This document shows, piece by piece, positions 9,325-17,439 of a stretch of 64,000 bases of DNA; positions within the stretch are counted from its first letter, which is position 1; every line of letters begins with the position of its first letter. The notes below the pieces were generated by a model. That model saw nothing but the letters and a program-made list of their open reading frames with translations. It had not been told where the DNA came from and made no database searches. A program made the position numbers and the translations under genes. Source of the stretch: Chloroflexi bacterium UBA6077 (GTDB lineage Bacteria; Chloroflexota; UBA6077); NCBI GenBank assembly GCA_002436065.1, contig DIXP01000098.1, positions 16,420 to 80,419 on the forward strand, written 5' to 3'.

Positions 9325-9924
9325 ATGCAACCAATCGCCGAGCCAGTCGCCAGGCTCATTGAGGAGTTCGCCAAGCTGCCGGGGGTCGGCCCGAAGACGG
9401 CGCAGCGGCTCACCTTTCATCTGCTGCGAGCCTCGAAGGAGGAGGCAGAGAGCCTGGCCGAGGCCATTGTCGGAATGAAGGAGAGGGTCGGGTTCTGCGC
9501 CACCTGTTTCAATATCTCGGAGTCCTCCCTGTGTCCGGTATGTACCGACGAGCGCAGGGATCGGAGTCTCATCTGCGTGGTGGAGGAGCCTCTGGACGTG
9601 TTGGCGTTGGAGCGCACCCACGAATACAGGGGCAGCTACCATGTGTTGCATGGCGCCATCTCGCCAATCGATGGAATGGGCCCCGAGAAGTTGAAGATCG
9701 TGGAGCTGGTGGCGAGGGTTCGTGGCGGTTCGGTGGCTGAGGTGATTATCGCCACCAACCCGAACACCGAGGGGGACGTGACGGCATCGTACCTGGGGCA
9801 GACCCTGCGGCCGTTGGGGGTGAAGGTGACTCGCCTTGCCCGCGGCCTCCCCGCCGGGGGCGACCTGGAGTACGCGGACGAACTCACCCTCGCCAGGGCG
9901 CTGGAGGGCAGGCGACCACTGTAG
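9325..9924 (+). CDS. recR: Recombination mediator RecR
   Basis: 199 residues, full length. The helix-hairpin-helix LPGVGPKTAQRLTFHLL is at the N-terminus. The zinc finger starts with CATCFN and ends with CPVCTDERRD, and the Toprim domain starts at LICVVEEPLDVLALERT, with NPNTEGDVTASYL later. With RecF/RecO it loads RecA at gaps. It is the last gene of the dnaX-ybaB-recR operon; an imperfect inverted repeat follows immediately. Confidence 0.97.
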   Translation: MQPIAEPVARLIEEFAKLPGVGPKTAQRLTFHLLRASKEEAESLAEAIVGMKERVGFCATCFNISESSLCPVCTDERRDRSLICVVEEPLDVLALERTHEYRGSYHVLHGAISPIDGMGPEKLKIVELVARVRGGSVAEVIIATNPNTEGDVTASYLGQTLRPLGVKVTRLARGLPAGGDLEYADELTLARALEGRRPL

Positions 9925-9928
9925 ACGA

Positions 9929-10013
9929 GACACGGAAACGCGGGAACACGGAGACGCGGAGAAGTTGCCAAATCGCTTTCTCCGCGTCTCCCTTTCTCCG
10001 CGTCTCCGTGTCC
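9929..10013. repeat. Imperfect inverted repeat rich in gagacgcgga
   Basis: Arms of about 34 bases built from acacggagacgcgga units, separated by about 15 bases. It could act as a bidirectional stop for recR transcripts, but it lacks a T-tract and looks like an interspersed repeat. Confidence 0.6.
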
Positions 10014-10032
10014 AATCTGGTTGTAGTTGCTT

Positions 10033-10061
10033 TTGATTTTTGATAGGGATTGACGTATAAT
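10033..10061 (+). promoter_or_regulatory. Strong promoter of the S1-domain gene
   Basis: TTGATT, 17 bases, TATAAT, ending about 30 bases before the start codon. This is one of the best sigma70-type matches in the window, as expected for a highly expressed ribosome-associated protein. Confidence 0.7.
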
Positions 10062-10090
10062 TCTAGAACGACTATCCGTGGGGGGGGAGG

Positions 10091-11524
10091 ATGGAAGAGG
10101 AGATACGGTCGGCGGAGACGGTCAATAGCGGTCCCGAGGGGGCAGCGGCGCCCGAGGGCATGCAGGATCTCCTGGAGGCACACGGCCACGCATACCGAAC
10201 CCTCAAGAGAGGTGACGTTGTCGAGGGCGTGGTGGTGCGGATCGACAGGGACGAGGTGTTGGTAGACATCAGGTCCAAGTCGGAAGGCGCCATACCTGCT
10301 CACGAGATGCGCGACCCTCATGGCAACCCGATCGAGACCCTTCATGTGGGCGATTTGATACTGGTCTACGTGTTGCAGCCTGAGAACCAGGACGGCCATG
10401 TCGTGCTGTCGCTGAATCGGGCGCAGGCGGAGAAGGGTTGGCGTGTCGCCCAGAAGCAGTTCGAGGATGGGCAGATAATCGAGGCCGAGGTAATCGAGTA
10501 CAACAAGGGCGGCCTGATAGCCAACGTCGAGGGCGTGCGTGGTTTTATCCCGCTTTCTCAGATAGTCGATCTGCGCTCCGTCGCAGGGAGCGAGGAGTCG
10601 GTGGAGGATCGTCTGAAGGCCATGCGTGGCAAGAAGATGTTCCTCAAGGTGATTGAGATCAACCGGCGCAGGAACAGGTTGATCCTCTCCGAGCGCGCAG
10701 CGCTGCAGGAGAGGCGGGTTGTCCAGAAGGACCGTCTGCTGGCGGAGTTGAAGGAGGGCGATGTACGGCGCGGTAGGGTCAGCAGCCTGTGCGACTTCGG
10801 CGCCTTCATCGACCTGGGCGGCGCGGATGGCCTGGTGCACCTCTCCGAACTATCTTGGGGCCAGGTGAGTCACCCCTCTCAGCTCCTCAAGGTGGGCCAA
10901 GAGGTGGAGGTAATGGTTGTGGGGGTCGATAGAGAGAGCAAGAAGATCGCCCTCAGCCTGAAGCGGCTGCAACCGGAGCCTTGGGCGGGGCTGGCCGAGC
11001 GATACCAGGTTGGCCAGGTCGTCACCGGACGGATCACGAAGCTTGCATCCTTTGGGGCCTTCGCTCGCATCGAGGATGGGGTGGAGGGTCTCATTCACAT
11101 ATCGGAGTTGAGCGACGATCGGATCGCCCATCCCAAGGGAGTGGTCAAGGAGGGCGACGAGGTCCAGTTGCGGATTATTCGGATCGACGCTGATCGCCAT
11201 AGGCTGGGCCTCAGCCTGAAGCAGGGTAGGGAAGAAGGCGACGAGGGGGCTCAGGAGGAAGCGGCAGAGTCGACACAGGAAGCGGATGCTGAAGACCGTG
11301 ACGAGGCGGTCGGCGGCATGGCACATAAAGTGCCCTCAGCAGACGCGAATGATGCAGCAGACGGCAGCGAGGGCGATGGCGCCCAGGGCCAGGGCTCCGA
11401 GCGACAGGGTCGCGAAGGGGCCAGCATCGAGAAGGAGCCTGCTGGAAGTACCGGGTCCGAGGTGAGGGCCAGTGCCGATGCTTCAGCAGATGCGACCGCT
11501 TCGGTGGTGCTGGGCACGAAGTAG
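10091..11524 (+). CDS. rpsA: S1 RNA-binding domain protein (ribosomal protein S1 type)
   Basis: 477 residues with four S1 domains at about 39-108, 124-203, 220-290 and 306-376. The third and fourth carry the classical DFGAFIDLGGADGLVHLSEL and SFGAFARIEDGVEGLIHISE motifs. The tail (about 377-477) is acidic, Ala/Glu/Asp-rich and probably disordered. Four domains are normal for Gram-positive and Chloroflexota S1-like proteins, against six in proteobacteria. It probably binds mRNA on the small ribosomal subunit. The ATG lies directly after ggggggggagg, a strong Shine-Dalgarno. Confidence 0.9.
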   Translation: MEEEIRSAETVNSGPEGAAAPEGMQDLLEAHGHAYRTLKRGDVVEGVVVRIDRDEVLVDIRSKSEGAIPAHEMRDPHGNPIETLHVGDLILVYVLQPENQDGHVVLSLNRAQAEKGWRVAQKQFEDGQIIEAEVIEYNKGGLIANVEGVRGFIPLSQIVDLRSVAGSEESVEDRLKAMRGKKMFLKVIEINRRRNRLILSERAALQERRVVQKDRLLAELKEGDVRRGRVSSLCDFGAFIDLGGADGLVHLSELSWGQVSHPSQLLKVGQEVEVMVVGVDRESKKIALSLKRLQPEPWAGLAERYQVGQVVTGRITKLASFGAFARIEDGVEGLIHISELSDDRIAHPKGVVKEGDEVQLRIIRIDADRHRLGLSLKQGREEGDEGAQEEAAESTQEADAEDRDEAVGGMAHKVPSADANDAADGSEGDGAQGQGSERQGREGASIEKEPAGSTGSEVRASADASADATASVVLGTK

Positions 11525-11547
11525 GCATTTTCCCTTGGAGTACTGGC

Positions 11548-14022
11548 ATGAGCGATCGATTTGACAAATTTACGGAACGCGCGCGAAAGGTTCTCACCCT
11601 GGCTCAGGAGGAGGCCCAGCGCTTCAACCATAACTACATTGGCACCGAGCATCTGCTCCTCGGGCTCGTTCGTGAAGGCGACGGCGTAGCAGCGAAGGTC
11701 CTTGCAAACCTGGGCGTGGAGTTGAACAAGGTCCGCAGCGCCGTCGAGTTCATCATTGGCCGGGGCGATCGGACCGTAACCGGCGACATTGGCCTCACGC
11801 CTCGAGCCAAGAAGGTCATCGAGCTGGCCGTGGACGAGGCTCGTCGCCTCAACCATCACTACATCGGTACGGAGCATCTGCTCCTCGGGTTGGTTCGGGA
11901 GGGCGAGGGCATCGCCGCGGGCGTGCTGGAGAGCCTCGGGGTCAGCCTCGAGAAGGTGCGCAACCAGATCATTCACGTCCTGAACCAGAGCCAGCCCTAC
12001 TCGCAGCAGGAGGCCAAGCAGGCCAGCCGCACTCCGGTCGTCGACCAGATGGGTATGGACCTGACGGCGGCTGCCAGGGCCGGCAAGCTGGACCCAGTTG
12101 TCGGTCGGGCGAGAGAAATCGAAAGGGTGATCCAGATTCTCTCGCGTCGAACTAAGAACAACCCTGCCCTGATCGGCGAGCCAGGCGTTGGGAAGACCGC
12201 CATCGTGGAGGGACTGGCCCAGCGGATCGCTAGCGGCGATGTTCCCGAGACCCTTCTGGGTAAGAGACTGCTAACTCTGGACATCGGCTCGCTCGTTGCG
12301 GGAACCAAGTACCGTGGCGAGTTCGAAGAGCGGTTGAAGAAGATCATCGAAGAGGTCAAGACCAACGGTAACTGCGTCCTCTTCATCGATGAGCTGCACA
12401 CCTTGGTGGGCGCAGGCGCGGCGGAAGGCGCCGTGGACGCTGCCAACATCTTGAAGCCATCTTTGTCCCGCGGTGAGTTGCAGACAATCGGCGCCACCAC
12501 CATGGACGAGTACCGCAAGTACATCGAGCGTGATGCTGCACTGGAGCGCCGCTTCCAGCCAGTCATGGTGGAGGAGCCCACGGTCGAGGAGACCATTGCC
12601 ATCCTCCGCGGCATCAAGGAGCGCTACGAGCAGCATCACAAGCTGGTCATCTCCGACGAGGCCCTAAAGGCTTCGGCCGAGCTGGCTTCCCGGTTCATCC
12701 CCGATCGCTTCCTTCCGGACAAGGCGATCGACCTGGTGGATGAGGCATCCTCTCGCGTGAGGCTCCAGCGCGCCGTGTCACCTCCGACGCTTAAGGAGGC
12801 CATCAAGGAGCTTGAGGTAGTGCAGACCGAGAAGGAAGCGGCCATCAACGCCCAGCAGTACGAGTTGGCGGCCGAGTTGAGGGATCGTGAGGCCAAGCTC
12901 CGAACGAAGATCGACGGCATCGAGTCGGGCTGGCACGAGCAGCAGACCGTAGAGAAGCCGGTGGTGGGTGTCGAGGACATCGCCCAGGTTGTGTCGATGT
13001 GGACCGGCATCCCGGTAATGAGGATCGCCGAAGAGGAGACTGAGCGGCTGCTTCGGATGGAGGAGGAGCTGCACAAGCGCATCATCGGTCAAGAAGAGCC
13101 GATTACCGTGGTCTCCCGTGCGGTGCGACGTGCTCGCGCCGGTCTGAAGGACCCTAAGCGGCCCATCGGCTCCTTTATCTTCCTTGGCCCCACGGGCGTT
13201 GGGAAGACGGAGTTGGTGAGAGCGCTGGCGGAGTTCATGTTCGGCAGCGAGGATGCGATGATCCGCATCGACATGTCGGAGTTCATGGAGCGGCACTCCG
13301 TGGCCCGGCTGGTTGGGGCACCTCCAGGCTACATCGGCTTTGAGGAGGGCGGACAGCTCACCGAGGCAGTGCGGCGAAAGCCCTACTCTGTGGTGCTGCT
13401 GGACGAGATCGAGAAGGCGCATCCAGAGGTCTTCAACATCCTGCTCCAGATAATGGACGACGGCCATCTGACCGATGCCAAGGGCCGGAAGGTCGACTTC
13501 CGCAATTCGGTCCTGATCATGACCTCCAACGTGGGCGCCGACCTGTTGCGCAGGGATGCCGTACTCGGCTTCGCCGTGACTCAGGACGAGCTGAAGAACG
13601 CGGAACAGGCCTACGATCGGATGAAGGACAAGGTGCTGACGGAGATGAAGAACCTCTTCAGGCCCGAGTTCCTGAACCGCATCGATGCCACGGTGGTATT
13701 CCGGTCGTTGAAGCTGGTGGAGATCCGCCGCATTGTGGACCTAATGCTCTCCAGGGTGACGATCGCTCTCACCGAGCAGCAGATCGAGCTGGAGGTCACC
13801 GACGCTGCCAAGGACTACCTGGTGGAGAAGGGTTTCGACCCGAAGTTCGGCGCTAGGCCGCTGAGGCGGGCAATTCAGAATTTGGTGGAAGACCAGCTGG
13901 CCGAAGGGCTGCTGAAGGGTAAGTATCAGCGAGGCGAGACGGTGGTCGTGGATGTCCGCGACGGTGAGCTCGTCTACGAGCCGAAGCCGAAGACCAAAGA
14001 GCTGGTCGAAAGCCAGGCGTAA
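11548..14022 (+). CDS. clpC: ATP-dependent Clp protease ATPase ClpC
   Basis: 824 residues: two Clp N repeats (FNHNYIGTEHLLLGL and LNHHYIGTEHLLLGL), AAA-1 with Walker A GEPGVGKT at 210-217 and Walker B VLFIDELHTL, a UVR motif around 425-460, then AAA-2 with GPTGVGKT near 550 and the C-terminal D2-small domain. ClpC unfolds substrates for ClpP; an adaptor and clpP are not in the window. Unlike Firmicutes, no ctsR-mcsA-mcsB genes precede it. The start ATG follows ttggagtact. A terminator hairpin ends the transcript. Confidence 0.97.
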   Translation: MSDRFDKFTERARKVLTLAQEEAQRFNHNYIGTEHLLLGLVREGDGVAAKVLANLGVELNKVRSAVEFIIGRGDRTVTGDIGLTPRAKKVIELAVDEARRLNHHYIGTEHLLLGLVREGEGIAAGVLESLGVSLEKVRNQIIHVLNQSQPYSQQEAKQASRTPVVDQMGMDLTAAARAGKLDPVVGRAREIERVIQILSRRTKNNPALIGEPGVGKTAIVEGLAQRIASGDVPETLLGKRLLTLDIGSLVAGTKYRGEFEERLKKIIEEVKTNGNCVLFIDELHTLVGAGAAEGAVDAANILKPSLSRGELQTIGATTMDEYRKYIERDAALERRFQPVMVEEPTVEETIAILRGIKERYEQHHKLVISDEALKASAELASRFIPDRFLPDKAIDLVDEASSRVRLQRAVSPPTLKEAIKELEVVQTEKEAAINAQQYELAAELRDREAKLRTKIDGIESGWHEQQTVEKPVVGVEDIAQVVSMWTGIPVMRIAEEETERLLRMEEELHKRIIGQEEPITVVSRAVRRARAGLKDPKRPIGSFIFLGPTGVGKTELVRALAEFMFGSEDAMIRIDMSEFMERHSVARLVGAPPGYIGFEEGGQLTEAVRRKPYSVVLLDEIEKAHPEVFNILLQIMDDGHLTDAKGRKVDFRNSVLIMTSNVGADLLRRDAVLGFAVTQDELKNAEQAYDRMKDKVLTEMKNLFRPEFLNRIDATVVFRSLKLVEIRRIVDLMLSRVTIALTEQQIELEVTDAAKDYLVEKGFDPKFGARPLRRAIQNLVEDQLAEGLLKGKYQRGETVVVDVRDGELVYEPKPKTKELVESQA

Positions 14023-14037
14023 GCGAGATGTGACGTA

Positions 14038-14067
14038 GGGGCCGGCATCCACGCCGGCCCCTTCCCT
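14038..14067 (+). terminator. Terminator-like hairpin after clpC
   Basis: Nine-base perfect GC stem ggggccggc / gccggcccc with a six-base loop, followed by ttccctt. The tract is interrupted by C, so termination may be moderate. Confidence 0.6.
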
Positions 14068-14134
14068 TATGTCCCTTACCCGGAACACACCTTGTAGAAG
14101 GGCTTCTTCTGCTGCCCGCTGCCGATGAGACGTA

Positions 14135-14240
14135 GGGCAGGGTCTTGTACCCTGCCGCCCGGCGGTGGTGAACAACGCGGTAGACAATGGGCAACGTCGC
14201 GCGTCCATGTCCCGTGGGCGGAAGGGGATGAACCCCTTCC
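14135..14240. repeat. Two short palindromes in the clpC-radA gap
   Basis: Hairpin ggcagggt-cttgt-accctgcc at 14136-14156 and hairpin ggaagggg-atgaa-ccccttcc at 14220-14240. Each is flanked by a gtaggg-like edge, the look of interspersed palindromic units. They create a false N-terminal extension of the radA frame. Confidence 0.5.
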
Positions 14241-14262
14241 CTACGATACAAAGGTACTCCTC

Positions 14263-15615
14263 ATGGCAAAGATCAAGACTAAGTTCGTCTGCGAACGGTG
14301 CGGAGCCGAGAGCCCCAAATGGATGGGCCGCTGCCCCGAATGCAGCCAGTGGAACACCCTGGTTGAGGTAACCGAGGCCCCGCCCTCCTCCGGGGCTGTC
14401 TCTAGGCCGGCTAACGAGCCGGTCTCTCTTCTGGACGTGCCCCTCGAGTCGCTGGATAGAATTCGAGTCCCTATAGCCGAGCTGGACCGCGTTCTCGGGG
14501 GTGGTGTTGTGCAGGGATCGCTTGTGCTGGTAGGGGGCGACCCAGGCATCGGAAAGTCCACCCTGTTACTTCAGATGTGCGCGGCGCTATCGGAAGGTCA
14601 GGGATGCGTACTCTACGTGTCGGGCGAGGAGTCGCTGCATCAGGTGAAGATGCGGGCAGAGCGGCTCGGCATCCGGACCCCAGGGCTATACCTCCTATCC
14701 GAGAGCAACCTGGACCGCATCGTCGGCCACATCGACCGGCTCTCCCCCACCCTGGTGGTGATCGACTCTATCCAGAGTGTCTCGCGGGAGGACCGTCCCT
14801 CTCTGGCAGGCAGCGTCAGCCAGCTTCGAGACTGCACCGGCCGGCTACTTCAACTGGCAAAAGGGAGTGGTGTTCCCATCTTCCTAGTTGGGCACGTTAC
14901 CAAGGAGGGGGCCATCGCGGGGCCCAAGGTACTGGAGCACATGGTGGATGCCGTCCTCTATCTGGAGGGGGAGCGGTTCCACAGCTACCGGCTGCTTCGC
15001 AGCGTCAAGAACCGTTTCGGCTCCACTCATGAGGTGGGCGTCTTCGAGATGCATGAGGAGGGCATGTTGGAGGTTCCAAACCCCTCCATCGCCTTCCTGG
15101 CGGACAGGACCTTGATGAGGAGCGGCTCTACCGTAGTGGTTACCCTGGAGGGCACCCGCCCTCTCCTTGCGGAGATCCAGGCCCTCACCAGCTTCTGCCC
15201 CTCGCACATGCCCAGACGCACCGCCAACGGCCTCGAATTGAGCAGGGTGCTACTGCTGGCCGCCGTGCTCAGCAAGAGATTGGGGCTGAAGCTGTATGAC
15301 CAGGATGTCTACGTCAACGTGGTGGGCGGGCTGCGCGTGGAGGAACCCGCCGCCGACCTCGGAGTGGCCTTGGCCATCGCCTCTAGCCTGAGGGACGCTC
15401 CGGTGGACCCTGAACTGGCGGTAATGGGTGAGGTCGGCCTCTCCGGCGAGGTGCGGGGGGTATCTCATCTCGAACAACGGCTGAGAGAGGCCGGAAAGCT
15501 GGGCTTTAAGCGCTGCCTGGTGCCCTACTCGTCCAAGGTTCCGAGGGTGCCGGAGTTGGAAGTCCTCACCGCGCGCAGCCTGGAGGAGGCGCTAGACAAG
15601 GCGCTGGCGAGCTAG
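14263..15615 (+). CDS. radA: DNA repair protein RadA
   Basis: 450 residues from the ATG at 14263, which gives the standard start MAKIKTKFVCERCG. The frame is open further upstream but that part is repeat-derived. The C4 zinc finger CERCG...CPEC is at about 10-25, Walker A GGDPGIGKSTLLL near 87, the RadA-specific KNRFGST motif near 250, and a Lon-like C-terminal domain after 280. RadA is a RecA-like helicase that extends branch migration in recombination. The clpC-radA neighbourhood is conserved in many Gram-positive and Chloroflexota genomes. Confidence 0.96.
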   Translation: MAKIKTKFVCERCGAESPKWMGRCPECSQWNTLVEVTEAPPSSGAVSRPANEPVSLLDVPLESLDRIRVPIAELDRVLGGGVVQGSLVLVGGDPGIGKSTLLLQMCAALSEGQGCVLYVSGEESLHQVKMRAERLGIRTPGLYLLSESNLDRIVGHIDRLSPTLVVIDSIQSVSREDRPSLAGSVSQLRDCTGRLLQLAKGSGVPIFLVGHVTKEGAIAGPKVLEHMVDAVLYLEGERFHSYRLLRSVKNRFGSTHEVGVFEMHEEGMLEVPNPSIAFLADRTLMRSGSTVVVTLEGTRPLLAEIQALTSFCPSHMPRRTANGLELSRVLLLAAVLSKRLGLKLYDQDVYVNVVGGLRVEEPAADLGVALAIASSLRDAPVDPELAVMGEVGLSGEVRGVSHLEQRLREAGKLGFKRCLVPYSSKVPRVPELEVLTARSLEEALDKALAS

Positions 15616-15681
15616 TGAGTCCAACGCGTACTGTTGTGCACGTGGCATGGAATCATATCTGATCCATCATGCGGGAGTGCG

Positions 15682-15710
15682 TTGACTACTTGCCTTTGGT
15701 AAGCTAAACT
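15682..15710 (+). promoter_or_regulatory. Promoter of the sodium-pump decarboxylase operon
   Basis: TTGACT, 17 bases, TAAACT. It gives an untranslated leader of about 208 bases before the carboxyltransferase ATG, unusually long for this window. Confidence 0.6.
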
Positions 15711-15724
15711 CCATAATGGTCCTT

Positions 15725-15800
15725 CAGCGTCGAGTGGACGGCCACAGCGGTTGCGGTGCTCTGCCTCTTCCACTGCTCTCCATACCGTTACTCGACGTTG
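15725..15800 (+). other. Possible structured leader RNA of the decarboxylase operon
   Basis: Eleven-base long-range stem: cagcgtcgagt at 15725-15735 pairs with actcgacgttg at 15790-15800 (one G-U). It encloses about 54 bases with further GC-rich pairing potential. It sits directly after the predicted transcript start. No known riboswitch consensus was recognised. The rest of the radA-oadA gap (15616-15924) shows only the promoter and the ribosome binding site. Confidence 0.35.
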
Positions 15801-15924
15801 CTCTGATTGGCCTCTGTCGCGGTGGTAGCCGATGCTGCCCTTCGCAGAGAGTTGACCGTTCGCTGTCGGAACCATTCTATTCGCGGTCGCGAAGGCCGCT
15901 AGTGTGAAGGAGGCAGGCGACTAC

Positions 15925-17325
15925 ATGGCTCAGACCAAGCCCCTGGGTATCACAGACACGGTCCTACGTGATAGCCACCAGTCACTCCTGGCAACCCGGA
16001 TGAGGATCGATGATATGATTCCGGCCATGGAGCAACTGGACGCGATCGGCTATTGGTCCCTGGAAGTATGGGGCGGGGCCACCTTCGACTCCTGCATGCG
16101 TTTCTTGAACGAGGACCCGTGGGAGCGTCTTCGCACTATGAAGAAGCGTATGCCTAAGACCAAGTTGCAGATGCTCCTGCGAGGCCAGAACGCCGTTGGG
16201 TACAGGCACTACGCCGACGATGTCATCGAGCGGTTCTGCGCCAAGTCCGTGGAAAACGGCATGGATGTCTTCCGCGTCTTCGATGCGTTGAACGATATCC
16301 GCAACATGGAAACGGCTATGAGGGCGGTGAGAAAGTACGGCGGCCACGTGCAGGCGGTCGTCTGCTACACCATGAGCCCAGTTCATAGCAACGACGGGTT
16401 CGTCCAGATGGCAAAGGAGTTGCTGCAGGTGGGCGCAGACTCCATCTGCATCAAGGACATGGCTGGCCTCATCTCTCCATCTGACACCTACGAACTGGTG
16501 TCGAAGATGAAGCAGGTTGTGGATGTGCCCATCCAGCTTCACTGCCACTACACCAGCGGCATGGCATCCATGGCTTACATGAAGGCTGCGGAGGCCGGCG
16601 TCGACGTGGTGGACTGCGCCATCTCCAGCATGTCTCTTGGCACCTCTCAGCCCCCCACCGAGACCATCGTCGCTGCCATGGCTCAGACCGACCGTGCTAC
16701 CGGTCTGGACCTGGCCAAGATGTCGGCCATCGGAAAGTACTTCGCCAAGGTGCGAAAGAAGTACTCCCATCTTGAGATGAACATGCACGGCGTCGATACC
16801 GACGTGCTGCTCTACCAGATACCCGGTGGGATGATCTCCAATATGGTCAACCAACTCAGGGATCAGGGTCAGGAGGAGAAGCTGCCCGAGGTTCTGCTGG
16901 AGGTGCCAAGGGTTCGGGCCGAGGCCGGGTATGTGCCGCTGGTCACGCCCAGCAGCCAGATCGTCGGCACCCAGGCAGCGCTGAACGTGCTCCTCGGTGA
17001 GCGGTACAAGATGGTCAGCACCGAGTTCAAGAACGTTATCGGCGGCATGTACGGGAAGACTCCGGCGCCCGTGGATCCTGCGGTCCAAAAGCTGGTTTTG
17101 GGCGATGAGCAGCCAATCACCTGCCGGCCTGCCGACCTTCTGGAACCGGAAATGGAAAAGGCGAAGGCTGAGATAGGCGACCTCGCCAAGAGTGAAGAAG
17201 ATGTCATCTCCTACGTGCTCTTCCCTCAGGTGGCCAAGGAATTCCTGGCCAAGCGCGGGAAGAAGGAAGAGGGCCTAACCGTCGATCAGTTGGCCGCCGT
17301 GGCAGCCGCTATGGGCGCCAGGTAG
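15925..17325 (+). CDS. oadA: Carboxyltransferase (alpha) subunit of a Na+-translocating decarboxylase
   Basis: Catalytic subunit, probably oxaloacetate decarboxylase type. It removes carboxylate from a 2-oxo acid and passes it to biotin. 466 residues from the ATG at 15925, which is preceded by gaaggaggc. The HMGL-like barrel opens with ITDTVLRDSHQSLLATR. SLEVWGGATFDSCMRF, LRGQNAVGYRHYADDV and the metal-site segment VPIQLHCHYTSGMA follow, then the PYC/OADA conserved domain (about 310-460). No biotinyl domain is present at the C-terminus, unlike Klebsiella OadA. Biotin is provided by the next gene. A methylmalonyl-CoA or pyruvate substrate is possible. Confidence 0.88.
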   Translation: MAQTKPLGITDTVLRDSHQSLLATRMRIDDMIPAMEQLDAIGYWSLEVWGGATFDSCMRFLNEDPWERLRTMKKRMPKTKLQMLLRGQNAVGYRHYADDVIERFCAKSVENGMDVFRVFDALNDIRNMETAMRAVRKYGGHVQAVVCYTMSPVHSNDGFVQMAKELLQVGADSICIKDMAGLISPSDTYELVSKMKQVVDVPIQLHCHYTSGMASMAYMKAAEAGVDVVDCAISSMSLGTSQPPTETIVAAMAQTDRATGLDLAKMSAIGKYFAKVRKKYSHLEMNMHGVDTDVLLYQIPGGMISNMVNQLRDQGQEEKLPEVLLEVPRVRAEAGYVPLVTPSSQIVGTQAALNVLLGERYKMVSTEFKNVIGGMYGKTPAPVDPAVQKLVLGDEQPITCRPADLLEPEMEKAKAEIGDLAKSEEDVISYVLFPQVAKEFLAKRGKKEEGLTVDQLAAVAAAMGAR

Positions 17326-17395
17326 GCGCGGCGACCACCGCTGGCCGCCGCACAACCCTAGCAGGCAGTGTTGCCTGTGGACTCCGTGATATCAA

Positions 17396-17421
17396 GGGGG
17401 CTCGACCTCAATCGAGCCCCC
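17396..17421 (+). other. Intercistronic hairpin before the biotin carrier gene
   Basis: Ten-base perfect stem gggggctcga / tcgagccccc with a six-base loop, ending five bases before the ggggaggaa ribosome binding site of the next gene. No T-tract. More likely an RNA processing or stability element adjusting subunit ratios than a full terminator. Confidence 0.55.
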
Positions 17422-17439
17422 CTCCGGGGAGGAACTGAG

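Noticed and set aside
15982..17088. Long minus-strand open frame opposite the carboxyltransferase gene
   Set aside because: It lies wholly antisense to a clearly conserved gene, has His/Leu/Val-rich composition expected from the opposite strand of GC-rich codons, and no ribosome site.
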